Position numbers and translations under genes: made by a program | Origin: Mobilicoccus pelagius NBRC 104925 | GTDB lineage: Bacteria > Actinomycetota > Actinomycetes > Actinomycetales > Dermatophilaceae | Length of the DNA stretch: 64,000 nt | Assembly (NCBI RefSeq): GCF_000247995.1 | Contig: NZ_BAFE01000056.1 | Coordinates: forward strand, 1 to 64,000 | Reading direction: 5' to 3' | The notes under the pieces: generated by a model | Databases searched by the model: none | Told to the model about the DNA's origin: nothing | What the model saw: the letters and a program-made list of their open reading frames with translations, nothing else | In this document: one piece after another, positions 46,949-56,116 of the stretch | Numbering within the stretch: position 1 is the first letter of the stretch | How the letters are laid out: each line of letters begins with the position of its first letter

Positions 46949-48262
46949 GTGGAGTCCCCTGGCATCCAGGTCCTCATCACCGCGCAGGCCCGGGGCGAAG
47001 ACTGGCCGCGTCTGCTGGCCACACGGCTCGCGGAGGACGGGCACGTGGTGACGCCGATGCCGGGGGCGCGAGAGGGCGCTTTCGGCGGCTCTCTGGGGGG
47101 CCGGACATGTGCCGCCTTCAGGACCCAAGCGGACGTCGCGGTCCTGGCCCCCGGCGAACGACTACTCTCAGCCGTCCTGCGAGCCCGACGTGTCCCCACC
47201 ATCCCGGCACCGGGGGAACGCGCCGACATCGAACAGGTCATTGAACGTATCCGACGAGCAGCGGGCCTCGCGGAGCGCCGATCTGGGTCGCCGCAAAAGT
47301 CGATCGTCGTCGCCGTTCCGACCTACCGTCGAAATGCCCAGCTCAAGGCTCTTCTCCCCTGTCTCGCTGACCACTTACGTGAGATCGAAGACCTCGCCCC
47401 CAGCAGCCGAATCGTCGTGGCGGACAACGACCCGGCTGAGGGGGCGCGCTCTGTGGTCGTGGGGTACGCAGCAACAGGCAGCGTGCCCGTCACGTATGTG
47501 CACGCCGACGTTCCCGGAGTGGCTGCTGCGAGGAACGCCTGCCTCCAGGCAGCCCGGTCGGGTGAGCTCATGGTGTTCATCGACGACGACCAGATGCCCC
47601 GCCCCATGTGGCTCCGCTATCTCCTGCTCGCCTGGATGCGCACAGGATCCGGCGCCGTCGCGGGCCCGACGCGCCCCGTCTACCCACCCGGGACGGCGTC
47701 GTGGATCGAAATGGGGCCGTTCCATGACGCGTCTCATCTACCTCGCGACGCAAAGATGACGCTCAGCGCGGTCACTAACTTTCTGATCGATGTCGATGTG
47801 GTACGACGCCACGGCCTGTCGTTTCCCGAGATCGGGACACGGGGCGGAGAGGACAGCTGGTTCACCACCGCAATGGTGAAACGGGGCGTCGTCATCTCTT
47901 GGGAGCCGGAAGCCATCGTGGACGAGGCCGTGCCACTCCAACGCACGACTCCCAGCTGGGTCCTCACGCGGTCGGTCGGCGATGGGGTCATCACCGGAAG
48001 GATCGGGACCCGCTTCGACGGGTCCGGCCCTCACCTGAGTGACAGGATCCGTCAGACCCGCGCGGGGGTACTGCGGGTCCTGGGAGGAGGTGCGCGAATC
48101 CTCCGTGGGCTCGGGACTCGTGACGAGGCCACCTACGGGCTCGGCCTGCACACCGCGTTTCGCGGCCTCGGAATCGCACTCGGCGCTTGGGATCTCGTGT
48201 TCGACGAATACGCGCGCCCCGGTGTCGCCCGCTGGCGGGTGGACCGCAGCTGGGAGGGGTGA
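46949..48262 (+). CDS. GT2 glycosyltransferase with an unusual N-terminal extension
   Basis: A 437-residue protein. The GT2 (GT-A fold) domain begins about residue 118 with SIVVAVPTYRRNAQL and carries VVADNDPAEG, GVAAARNACLQAARSG and MVFIDDDQMPRP (the metal Asp-x-Asp type site) and a final acceptor loop at GGEDSWF. The first 115 residues (QVLITAQARGEDWPRLLATR, LRARRVPTIPAPGERADI) look like the N-terminal half of a GT-B enzyme and are not expected in GT2 proteins. GTG 46949 follows CAGGAG. Donor and acceptor are unknown. It converges on the next GT gene with three bases between the stops. Confidence 0.8.
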   Translation: MESPGIQVLITAQARGEDWPRLLATRLAEDGHVVTPMPGAREGAFGGSLGGRTCAAFRTQADVAVLAPGERLLSAVLRARRVPTIPAPGERADIEQVIERIRRAAGLAERRSGSPQKSIVVAVPTYRRNAQLKALLPCLADHLREIEDLAPSSRIVVADNDPAEGARSVVVGYAATGSVPVTYVHADVPGVAAARNACLQAARSGELMVFIDDDQMPRPMWLRYLLLAWMRTGSGAVAGPTRPVYPPGTASWIEMGPFHDASHLPRDAKMTLSAVTNFLIDVDVVRRHGLSFPEIGTRGGEDSWFTTAMVKRGVVISWEPEAIVDEAVPLQRTTPSWVLTRSVGDGVITGRIGTRFDGSGPHLSDRIRQTRAGVLRVLGGGARILRGLGTRDEATYGLGLHTAFRGLGIALGAWDLVFDEYARPGVARWRVDRSWEG

Positions 48263-48265
48263 TGC

Positions 48266-49363
48266 TTACCTGCCCCGCCGCTCCAGGATCGCCTCTCGGG
48301 TGGTGCGCACGGTCTGGGACCACGACGGCGGATCGATCAGCCCCCGCGGTGTCTTCTGGTCGCCAAGCAGTTCCCTGATGGCATTGGCGGCCGCGTCGAC
48401 GTCGTCCGGGTGGACCCGCGCGATGTCGTCCGGAAGGATCTCTCGCAGGACGTCCAGGTCACTGACCAGACAAGGCGCCCCGAAGAACCGGGCTTCCACG
48501 GGGGGCATTCCGTATCCCTCCCCCCGGGACAGGAAAAGGAAAAGGTCGGTGTGCTTGTAGAGCCACACCAGCTCACCATCCGTGACGTGCCCCGTGAACC
48601 GGATGGCACCCGACGCCATCGCGGCGTCCACCTCCGGGCTCATCTCCTCGGCCTTGCCGTCCGCGCCACCGACGACCACGAGCGGACGTGCAGGAGAGAT
48701 CGCTCCGCTTGTCAGCGCTGCCGCGATGACACCTCCGAGGTTCTTCCGCACGTTCAGGCGCCCCACGGTCAGCAGGAACGGGCTACACGCGGGTATCGCC
48801 TCGGGGCGCGACGGTGCTGCCTCCTGCAGCTCGGTACTCATCCCGATGCCCACGGGCACGATGTCCGTGGCCCCCGTCTCCCGTCGGATGCGGCCGGCCT
48901 CGGTGGCACTTGAGGTCAAGACCAGGTCTGCCCGCCGTGCGAGTCGAGGCATGGGAGAGAAGTACAGTCGCTCGGCGACGGTGAACCACTCGGGGTTCGT
49001 ACGGAAAAGGACGTCGTGCAGGAACACCACGGTCAAGGTCCCCCGCGGGGCCACCGGGACGCAATAGTTCTGCGTGTAGACCACGTCCGGTTCCCACCGA
49101 AACGCGAGTTCGGACAACGCGGTCATGTTGGATGCGCCGTGGGGCCAGACACGGGTACCCAGAACAGCGTAACGGCCTGCTGACTCGGCTGCGACCGCCG
49201 CTCGATGCTTTTCCGGCACCACCACGGCCAGGCGATCCTGAGGGAACTGCCTGAGCCACTCCGCGATGGTCTCGCGCATCACATGGCTGTTGGACGGGGG
49301 GCCGTCCACCCACCAATACCCGTCGAAGAGAATCCGCAGAGGTTCTTCACCTCGCCCCATCAT
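48266..49363 (-). CDS. GT4-type glycosyltransferase
   Basis: A 365-residue GT-B glycosyltransferase. The N-terminal half has ILFDGYWWVDGPPSN and VVFLHDVLFRTNPEW; the C-terminal donor half has LLTVGRLNVRKNLGGVIAA, FTGHVTDGELVWLY and FLSRGEGYGMPPVEAR, the Glu-x7-Glu type phosphate-sugar motif. It resembles mannosyl- or rhamnosyltransferases of surface polysaccharides. The ATG at 49363 overlaps the stop of the fused GT gene upstream (ATGA). It is the last gene of a minus-strand run of GT genes (53.8 to 48.3 kb). Confidence 0.85.
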   Translation of the reverse strand: MMGRGEEPLRILFDGYWWVDGPPSNSHVMRETIAEWLRQFPQDRLAVVVPEKHRAAVAAESAGRYAVLGTRVWPHGASNMTALSELAFRWEPDVVYTQNYCVPVAPRGTLTVVFLHDVLFRTNPEWFTVAERLYFSPMPRLARRADLVLTSSATEAGRIRRETGATDIVPVGIGMSTELQEAAPSRPEAIPACSPFLLTVGRLNVRKNLGGVIAAALTSGAISPARPLVVVGGADGKAEEMSPEVDAAMASGAIRFTGHVTDGELVWLYKHTDLFLFLSRGEGYGMPPVEARFFGAPCLVSDLDVLREILPDDIARVHPDDVDAAANAIRELLGDQKTPRGLIDPPSWSQTVRTTREAILERRGR

Positions 49364-51303
49364 TGTTCACCCCTAGACTGCAGAGCCGACCGGAATGCCT
49401 CCAGGTGCCCCGCCGCGGAGACCTCCCAGTCCCGCCGAGAGAGATCCGGGGCAGGCTTGCGGGGCTGATCGGCCACCGCCATCATCGCCCACTCCAGATC
49501 TGCAGCCGTCAACTCCCCGCTGAACGTGTGAACCCACCCTGGCCTCACCTCGGCTGCGATGTCCCGATTGGTGGCGTTGTCCGGAACGAGCACCGGGCGT
49601 CCGAGCGAAAGAGCGGTGAGCACCGTTCCGGAGTTGTGCATCTCCTTGTACGGGAGGACGATCAACTGCGCCGATGTGACGACCCGCACGACCTCTGTGT
49701 CCTCCAGGTAGCGCAGTAGCAACTGAGCACGCTCGTCGCCCTCGAGGATCCGAGCGACAGCCTCGGCCAGGTCGTCATTCGAGGGATTTCCTGCGATCTC
49801 CAACGACCACTCCGGGTGCGATTCCCGCGTCGCCGTGAAGACGGAGGCGAGCGCCTCGACGTTCTTGTAACGGCGCACGAGTCCCACGTAGGCGATCCGG
49901 CCGGGGATCGGCTCCGGCTTCGGATGCTCGGCGAACCAGTCTGCGTAGTGGCCGTGAAGCACGACCGAGTACGGCCCGTCCGGCGGCGGAGTCGTGTCGC
50001 TGATGAGGATCCGGTGCTCGGCGATCGCGTGGATGTGCCGCAGCATCGCTCTCTTGATCGGATCCTTGTCGTCCGGAAGCTCGAGGTTGTGCACCGTCTG
50101 CACCACGGGGATGTTCTTGACCGCAAGGACTGCGAGCCAGGCCGCGGCGGCGACACGCTTACCCGCAGCCTTGAGAGGCGACGACGCCGCGAAGATGTCC
50201 TCTGGCCAGTGCGAGTGCACGACGTCGTAGCGACCGGACAACGCAGTGCGCCAGTCGAAGTGCAGCACCTCGACCTGCCCCGTCCGTTCCAGCGACTGGT
50301 CGTGCATCTTGACGTACGGATTGTGAAACGGGAGGGGCTGCATGTACGTCATCAGCACTCGCAACGGCCTGTCGTCCCGTCCACCGAGGGCGTCGTCATG
50401 GCGCGGCGACTGCCCCCCGCGCGGCCCCCATCGTCCTGCGAGACCGTCACGCACACCCGCGGCCGCGGCCCAGAGACCTGAACGCGAGTCGAGGAACTGC
50501 CGCCTGCCACCCCGCAGGAGCACCTCCCGAGCCTGGACCGGGGAAGAGGCCACCCATCGACGACGAGCTGCAGGGGTCAGATGCACCTGCGCATACCTGA
50601 GCCTGTTTCGGACGTTGTAGTAGTAGTAGAGGTCCGATTTCGCACGCGAACCGCCTGTCCCGTGGGTCGCGCCTTCGTCGTGCACCGCGACGGCGTCCCC
50701 CACCACACGGAGCCCCCCTCCGGCCTCGCGAATGCGCCGGGAAAGGTCGACGTCCTCCCAGTACAAGAAGTACGAGTCGTCGAATCCGCCCACCCGATGC
50801 CACAGGACCGCGGACAACATGAGACAGGCTCCACTGAGCCAAGGCTCGATGTCTGGCTCCCCCAGCCGTTCGGGGCCGACCATCGTGCCGTCACGCACGT
50901 CGAGTCCCGCGCCTTCGAACCACGGCGTCCCAGCAGTCATGAGCACCCGCGGTGACACCGCGACCATGGGCTCGGCGTCGACGTGGGCCTCGAGCCTCGA
51001 CAAGGACTCCTCATCCATCGTGGCATCCGGATTCAGCAGAAGAAGCCGCGTGGCCCCGCGCGCGATCGCGAGCTCCACGCCGGCATTCATGCCCCCACCA
51101 AAACCCAGGTTCGTCGGACTCAGGTGGGCGCCCCAGCCATACCGCGCACAGATCGCGTCGACATCGGCGGCGTTGGCTGGGGAGGTGTAGTTGTCCACCA
51201 CCACCACCCCGACATCCGGACGCTTTTCCGCCAGAGTAACCAGGTTCTGCTCCAGCAGTCCGGTGTCGCCGTAGTTGACGACGACGATGGCCGTCTCTCT
51301 CAT
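49360..51303 (-). CDS. Fused GT2-GT4 glycosyltransferase
   Basis: A 647-residue bifunctional protein. Residues 1-300 are a GT2 domain: AIVVVNYGDTGLLEQNL, VVVVDNYTS, LSPTNLGFGGGMNAGVE, LLLNPDATMDEESL, and GGFDDSYFLYWEDVDLSRR, the rhamnosyl/galactofuranosyl-type acceptor motif. After a short Arg/Gly linker, residues 320-647 are a GT4 domain: VLMTYMQPLPFHNPYV, DVVHSHWPEDIF, AYVGLVRRYKNVEAL and YKEMHNSGTVLTALSLGRP. So it may add two successive sugars. ATG 51303 is chosen because the frame before it is not conserved. It overlaps the next gene by four bases. Confidence 0.85.
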   Translation of the reverse strand: MRETAIVVVNYGDTGLLEQNLVTLAEKRPDVGVVVVDNYTSPANAADVDAICARYGWGAHLSPTNLGFGGGMNAGVELAIARGATRLLLLNPDATMDEESLSRLEAHVDAEPMVAVSPRVLMTAGTPWFEGAGLDVRDGTMVGPERLGEPDIEPWLSGACLMLSAVLWHRVGGFDDSYFLYWEDVDLSRRIREAGGGLRVVGDAVAVHDEGATHGTGGSRAKSDLYYYYNVRNRLRYAQVHLTPAARRRWVASSPVQAREVLLRGGRRQFLDSRSGLWAAAAGVRDGLAGRWGPRGGQSPRHDDALGGRDDRPLRVLMTYMQPLPFHNPYVKMHDQSLERTGQVEVLHFDWRTALSGRYDVVHSHWPEDIFAASSPLKAAGKRVAAAAWLAVLAVKNIPVVQTVHNLELPDDKDPIKRAMLRHIHAIAEHRILISDTTPPPDGPYSVVLHGHYADWFAEHPKPEPIPGRIAYVGLVRRYKNVEALASVFTATRESHPEWSLEIAGNPSNDDLAEAVARILEGDERAQLLLRYLEDTEVVRVVTSAQLIVLPYKEMHNSGTVLTALSLGRPVLVPDNATNRDIAAEVRPGWVHTFSGELTAADLEWAMMAVADQPRKPAPDLSRRDWEVSAAGHLEAFRSALQSRGEQ

Positions 51304-51340
51304 ACCTGGTACTTCCTCACGTGGCTCGCGAACATGAATG

Positions 51341-52525
51341 TCACCAACTGACGGGTTGCGCTTCGGCGAACCCGAAACCCATTGCGTCAAGGAGGCGGGC
51401 GGCCACCATCTCCCACGTAAAAGCAGCGACCCTCTGTGCGGCTCGTGCGCCGAACGCCCGGGCGATGTCCTTCTCGCACATCTGAACCATCGCCGTGACG
51501 AGGGCCCCCTGATCGAGAGGGTCGACGACGAAGCCACCGGGGCCGATGAGGTCGGGTGCACCGCCCTTGGTCGTTCCGATGACGGGTAACCCCGCGGCTG
51601 CCGCCTCCAGGTAGACGATCCCACCCGCTTCGAAACGAGACGGCATGACGAGGCAGGTACTCGAGGCGAAGAGGCCTGCCAGCACCTCGCCGTCGGTCGG
51701 GTCGTCGAGACGCAGTCGACCATGACCGACGACACCGCACTCGTCGACCGGCGGGTGACCGCCGACGAGATCGAGAGTGGCGTCGGGGCGCAGCTTGCGC
51801 ACCTCCCTGAACGCCGCGACCACGGCATCCCCGTTCTTCCGCTCCCAGTCCACCCCCACGAACAGGAACCGAGGACTCCCCCACTCACGCTCTACCGGGG
51901 CGACGTGGTGGTTTCGACCGAAACCGACGGCGGCCACCTTGCCACACGGAATCCCGTAATCACTCACCACGGACCGGCCGGCCCACGGCGTGGCCACGGT
52001 CACCGCCACCGCATGCTCGTATACCCGACGCTGACGAGCGATCCGCTTCTCGATCTGCAGGGAACTCATCACTCCCCAGCGATACTGCCCTTCGTCGATG
52101 GCCTGGCGAACCGTCATGTCCTCGAACGTCACCACCCGGGGGTGGCGGACCTCGTACGACGAACCGATCTGCACGACGCCGTCGACGGGCCCACGACGCC
52201 GCAGCGAAGCCCAGACCCACGCGGTACCGAGATTGCCGTAGGTGGCCGTCAAAGGTGCGACCTCACGCGCAACGCGAAGGGCGCGGCCGATCCCAGATGA
52301 TCGGATGCCCTCCGGCCGGACCCCGGCAACCGCGATCACGTCGCGGAACAGAGCGGCGGTGCGCCCGCTGGGGGCACCTGTGACGGGGACGACGTCGACG
52401 CCCAGGGCATTCAGTCCTCCGACGATGCCGAACGGGGTGCCCGACCACTCCGTCGGGTCGCTGGGATCCCCCTCACAGACCACCGCGATCCGGAGCGGTC
52501 CACCCGTGGGCGAAGGTGCGTCCAC
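51341..52525 (-). CDS. GT4-type glycosyltransferase
   Basis: A 394-residue GT-B enzyme. IAVVCEGDPSDPTEWSGTP opens the acceptor half, where short sequence before the Rossmann fold is normal. RFLFVGVDWERKNGDAVVAA starts the donor half, and MPSRFEAGGIVYLEAAAAGLP is the acidic donor-binding loop. It resembles GT4 enzymes that work on glucose- or mannose-type donors. The start is GTG 52525, eight bases after GAGAGGA. It sits 37 bases upstream of the fused GT gene and is probably in the same transcript. Confidence 0.83.
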   Translation of the reverse strand: MDAPSPTGGPLRIAVVCEGDPSDPTEWSGTPFGIVGGLNALGVDVVPVTGAPSGRTAALFRDVIAVAGVRPEGIRSSGIGRALRVAREVAPLTATYGNLGTAWVWASLRRRGPVDGVVQIGSSYEVRHPRVVTFEDMTVRQAIDEGQYRWGVMSSLQIEKRIARQRRVYEHAVAVTVATPWAGRSVVSDYGIPCGKVAAVGFGRNHHVAPVEREWGSPRFLFVGVDWERKNGDAVVAAFREVRKLRPDATLDLVGGHPPVDECGVVGHGRLRLDDPTDGEVLAGLFASSTCLVMPSRFEAGGIVYLEAAAAGLPVIGTTKGGAPDLIGPGGFVVDPLDQGALVTAMVQMCEKDIARAFGARAAQRVAAFTWEMVAARLLDAMGFGFAEAQPVSW

Positions 52526-52751
52526 CTCAGAGTCCTCTCTGCGTGCTCGTCGGCGGGCCACGAGACAGCCCGAACGGCAACCTAGCCCATGGCGGACTTC
52601 GCGACCGATACGACCCGGCCATGCCGGCTGGCGAGAGGATAGGTGTCGCAACCCTATTGGCGCCTATCGAGGAAGGTATGGACGAGTCCTGAAGTGGACC
52701 GCCGGAAGACCCCTCGGTGTAACGGCGTCCGGCTCCGGCGAGCGCGCGACC

Positions 52752-53813
52752 TCACCTCACTGCGTCACACAGGACCGAAGCGAGGTCATCGGCCATGTGC
52801 GCTGTCGTGAAATGACCTTCTACCCGCCGGCGCCCCTCACGCCCCATCGCCGCGGCTCGGCCCGGATCGGCGAGAAGTGCGTCGATGGCGTCGGCCATGG
52901 CGCCAGGATCCTTGGCCGGGACGAGAAGACCGGTGACGCCGTGTTCGACGTAGTCCGAGAGGCCCGGGTTGTCGGTGACCACGACGGGCCGCCCGGAAGC
53001 CATGGCCTCGAGGATGACGGTCAGCCCGGAGCCCTGGCGAGTGGGGCGGAGGGCGAGGGCGACGACCTCGGCCCGTTGATAGCAGCCCTTGACCTCCTGG
53101 TCCATGCGGCGACGATGGATGTGCGCCCACTTTTGCGGCAGTTCGACGGGGAGGGTCGTGGCGACCTCGGCTGTGAGCCCAGGTCGCTGCTCGTGGACAC
53201 GGTGCAGCGCCCCGACCAGGGTGCTGTAGTCCCGCATGCGGTCGTCGCCGACCGAGAACACGCGTTGGCGGATCGGAGGCTGCTCGGCCGGCGCGAAGTG
53301 TTCGTCGTCGATTCCGAGGGTGACGAAGTGGATCTTCTCCGCGGGCACGCCGAAGCCGTGCACGAGGGGCTCGATCATCGCGGAGCATTCGACGAACACG
53401 GCCGACGCACGCTTCAACGCGAGGGCCGCCACGGCCCGATACGCCGGGGACAGCTCGGCCGGATCTTCGAGCCAGGCCACCCCCGTGACCACCGGGGTCG
53501 ACGACGGTGACAATGCCGCGGGGACACCGTTCCGTTCGTCCATGCACAGGACGACGTCCGCGCTCGGCCGGGCTGCGTCGACCGCCGCCGCTGTCGCGCG
53601 GACGGGTTGCAAGCCCCACAGGCGACCCGATGTCACCTCCCCCAGGCGCCGCACGAACGGCGTACGCACAGGCGGGGCGAAACGCACCCGATGGCCGTGA
53701 TCCTCCAGCCGATGCAGCCCATAGGGGGTGGCGTCAGGTGCAAGACCCCGAGCGTTCTTCTCCCCCCACGACGCGGCATCGACGTCCTGAGACAGTTCGA
53801 TGAAGACGCGCAT
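52752..53813 (-). CDS. GT4-type glycosyltransferase
   Basis: A 353-residue GT-B glycosyltransferase. MRVFIELSQDVDAASWGEK and HGHRVRFAPPV belong to the acceptor half. RVFSVGDDRMRDYSTLVGAL starts the donor half, and LRPTRQGSGLTVILEAMASG with the conserved Glu and GVTGLLVPAKDPGAMADAI follow. The 5' ribosome site is weak (GTGCTGAG). A 226-base gap to the next GT gene holds an inverted repeat GATAGG/CCTATC (52638-52643, 52663-52668), perhaps part of a promoter. It is divergent from the methyltransferase gene at 54008. Confidence 0.83.
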   Translation of the reverse strand: MRVFIELSQDVDAASWGEKNARGLAPDATPYGLHRLEDHGHRVRFAPPVRTPFVRRLGEVTSGRLWGLQPVRATAAAVDAARPSADVVLCMDERNGVPAALSPSSTPVVTGVAWLEDPAELSPAYRAVAALALKRASAVFVECSAMIEPLVHGFGVPAEKIHFVTLGIDDEHFAPAEQPPIRQRVFSVGDDRMRDYSTLVGALHRVHEQRPGLTAEVATTLPVELPQKWAHIHRRRMDQEVKGCYQRAEVVALALRPTRQGSGLTVILEAMASGRPVVVTDNPGLSDYVEHGVTGLLVPAKDPGAMADAIDALLADPGRAAAMGREGRRRVEGHFTTAHMADDLASVLCDAVR

Positions 53814-53906
53814 CTCAGCACTGTAACCAGCAGAATCCTGGCGGCGCTGCCGACTGCCCCTCCTCATTCGGTCGACCGCCTAGTGCTGACTTGTCGGACG
53901 CCCGAC

Positions 53907-53912
53907 TATGAT
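53907..53912 (+). promoter_or_regulatory. Candidate -10 element (TATGAT) for the sugar-tailoring operon
   Basis: TATGAT is one base from the consensus -10 and lies about 95 bases before the methyltransferase start in a divergent region. The -35 region (TGCTGA at 53884-53889) is weak but at 17 bases spacing. Confidence 0.4.
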
Positions 53913-54007
53913 CGAGAGCGACGTCACGTCGGCTCCCACGGGGCCCGCGTGACAGGAAGGCGCTGGCCCGGGGGGCGCTGCGCACACCGATCAGGGGGAT
54001 TTTTTTC

Positions 54008-55291
54008 GTGACATACGAATCGTGGGACGAACACTGCCGCGTGTGCGGCGCACCGTTGACGACGACGTTCGTCGACCTGGGGTCGGCACCGCCGTGCGAG
54101 GCGATCCTGGATGCGGAGGCGGTGACCAAGGGCGAGACGGCGTACCCGCTGCACGTGCGGGTGTGTGACGCGTGTCTGCTCGTGCAGCTGCCCGAGGTGC
54201 TGCCTGCCGACGAGATCTTCACCGACGACTACCCCTACTTCAGCTCGTTCTCGACCTCGTGGATCGAGCACGCACGTCGCTACGTCGAGATGATGCGGGA
54301 GCGGCTGAACCTCACGCGCGACTCGTTCGTCGTCGAGGTGGCGAGCAACGACGGCTACCTCCTGCAACACGTCAAGGATGCCGGAACCCGGTGCCTCGGC
54401 GTGGAGCCCACGGCCAACACGGCGCAGGCGGCGCGGGAGAAGGGCATCGAGACCGAGGTCTGCTTCCTCGGACGCGAAACCGGGCGCGACATCGCGGCAC
54501 GTCACGGGAAGGCCGACCTCGTCGTCGCCAACAACGTGTACGCCCACGTGCCCGACCTCGACGACTTCACCGGCGGCCTCGCCGAACTCCTCGCCGACAC
54601 CGGCACACTCACGATCGAGGTGCCTCACCTCGCCAAGCTCATCGACCTGCGGCAGTACGACACGATCTACCACGAGCACTACCAGTACTACACGCTGCAG
54701 ACCATCGGCCGGGCACTCGCCCTGGGAGGCCTCGCCGTCGTCGACGTCGAGGAACTCCCCACCCACGGCGGCTCGTTGCGGGTCTACGCCCAGCACGCCG
54801 ACCACGCCGCCGAGCCCACGTCCGCCGTCGGCGAGCTGCTCGAACGCGAGGAGTCCGCCGGCCTGCACAACCTCGAGGGGCTCACCGGCTTCGAGGCGAG
54901 CGTTCACGCAGTCAAGCGTGATCTGCTGCGGTTCCTCCTCGACGCGCAGGAGCAGGGCAAGACCGTCGTCGGCTACGGCGCGCCCGGCAAGGGCAACACG
55001 ATGCTCAACCACTGCGGAATCTCCCGCGACCTACTCTCCTTCACCGTCGACATGAACCCCCACAAGCACGGAAAGTTCCTGCCCGGCAGCCGCATCCCCG
55101 TGCATGCTCCCTCCGCGATCGACGAGGCGAAGCCCGACTACGTACTCGTCCTCCCGTGGAATCTGCGCGACGAGATCACGCGTCAGCTCGCCCCGTCGGT
55201 CTCCTCCTGGGGCGGCAAGCTCGTCTTCGCCGTTCCTGCTCTCGAGATCGTCGACCCCGCAGAGACGCTCACGGGCGGTGAGACCCGATGA
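54008..55291 (+). CDS. SAM-dependent sugar C-methyltransferase (TylCIII-like)
   Basis: A 427-residue three-domain methyltransferase of the type that adds a methyl to carbon 3 of NDP-keto-deoxysugars. The N-terminal zinc domain has Cys10, Cys13, Cys53 and Cys56 (CRVCGAP and VCDACLLVQL). The SAM site FVVEVASNDGYLL is at 108-120, followed by ANNVYAHVPDLDDF. The C-terminal domain has YHEHYQYYTLQTI with the His/Tyr of the catalytic group, and GYGAPGKGNTMLNHCGI. GTG 54008 follows AGGGGGA and an unusual seven-T run. The stop overlaps the cytidylyltransferase-like gene (ATGA). Confidence 0.88.
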   Translation: MTYESWDEHCRVCGAPLTTTFVDLGSAPPCEAILDAEAVTKGETAYPLHVRVCDACLLVQLPEVLPADEIFTDDYPYFSSFSTSWIEHARRYVEMMRERLNLTRDSFVVEVASNDGYLLQHVKDAGTRCLGVEPTANTAQAAREKGIETEVCFLGRETGRDIAARHGKADLVVANNVYAHVPDLDDFTGGLAELLADTGTLTIEVPHLAKLIDLRQYDTIYHEHYQYYTLQTIGRALALGGLAVVDVEELPTHGGSLRVYAQHADHAAEPTSAVGELLEREESAGLHNLEGLTGFEASVHAVKRDLLRFLLDAQEQGKTVVGYGAPGKGNTMLNHCGISRDLLSFTVDMNPHKHGKFLPGSRIPVHAPSAIDEAKPDYVLVLPWNLRDEITRQLAPSVSSWGGKLVFAVPALEIVDPAETLTGGETR

Positions 55292-56115
55292 AGGTCGTTC
55301 TCTTCTGCGGCGGGTACGGGATGCGCATGCGGGAGGGCGCCGAGGACATCCCCAAGCCCATGGCGATGGTCGGCAGTCGGCCGCTCATCTGGCACGTCAT
55401 GCGCTACTACGCCCACTTCGGGCACCACGAGTTCATCCTCGCGATGGGGTTCGGCGCCAAGCACATCGCCCGGTACTTCCTCGAATACGAGGAGGCCTAC
55501 AGCAACGACTTCGTCATCGACCGGGGTGAGACCGACTACCTCACCACCGACGTCAAGGACTGGAAGATCACTTTCGCCCACACCGGCGTGGAGACGCCGA
55601 TCGGTGAACGCCTCCGCCGTGTCGCGCACTACATCGGCGACGACGAGATGTTCCTCGCGAACTACGCCGACGTCCTCACCGACGCGCCCCTCGATGCCAT
55701 GATCGACGAGTTCGCCGCCGGCGATGCCCTCGCCACGATGCTCGCCGTGCCGCCGCAGTCGGCGTTCCACATCATCGACGTCAACGGCGGGAACGTGGTT
55801 CGCGGTATCCGGTCGGTGTCTGAACTGCCCATCAGGGAAAACGGCGGGTACTTCGTCATGCGCCGTGAGCTCCTCGACGAGCTGAAGCCGGGCCACGATC
55901 TCGTGGGCGACACCCTCACCCGCCTCTCTGCCGAGGGAAAGGTCAAGGCCTACCCCTATGACGGGTTCTGGATGCCCGCCGACACGGTCAAGGAACGCAC
56001 CGTCCTCGAACAACTCGCGGCCGGCGGGAAGGCGCCATGGCGGCTGTGGGGCGACAGCGACATGCCCCACACGACCCCGCCCGTCCCCGACACCCCCCTC
56101 CTCTCAGGCCGCTGA
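55288..56115 (+). CDS. Sugar-1-phosphate cytidylyltransferase (RfbF-like)
   Basis: A 275-residue nucleotidyltransferase. VVLFCGGYGMRMREGAEDIP and KPMAMVGSRPLIWHVMRYY match glucose-1-phosphate cytidylyltransferases, and ANYADVLTDAPLDAMI holds the metal Asp pair. GYFVMRRELLDEL and FWMPADTVKERTVLE close the site. In canonical pathways it would make CDP-glucose for RfbG, but no RfbG or RfbH gene lies nearby, so the substrate may differ. The start overlaps the upstream methyltransferase, and the PIG-L gene begins one base after its stop. Confidence 0.87.
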   Translation: MKVVLFCGGYGMRMREGAEDIPKPMAMVGSRPLIWHVMRYYAHFGHHEFILAMGFGAKHIARYFLEYEEAYSNDFVIDRGETDYLTTDVKDWKITFAHTGVETPIGERLRRVAHYIGDDEMFLANYADVLTDAPLDAMIDEFAAGDALATMLAVPPQSAFHIIDVNGGNVVRGIRSVSELPIRENGGYFVMRRELLDELKPGHDLVGDTLTRLSAEGKVKAYPYDGFWMPADTVKERTVLEQLAAGGKAPWRLWGDSDMPHTTPPVPDTPLLSGR

Positions 56116-56116
56116 C

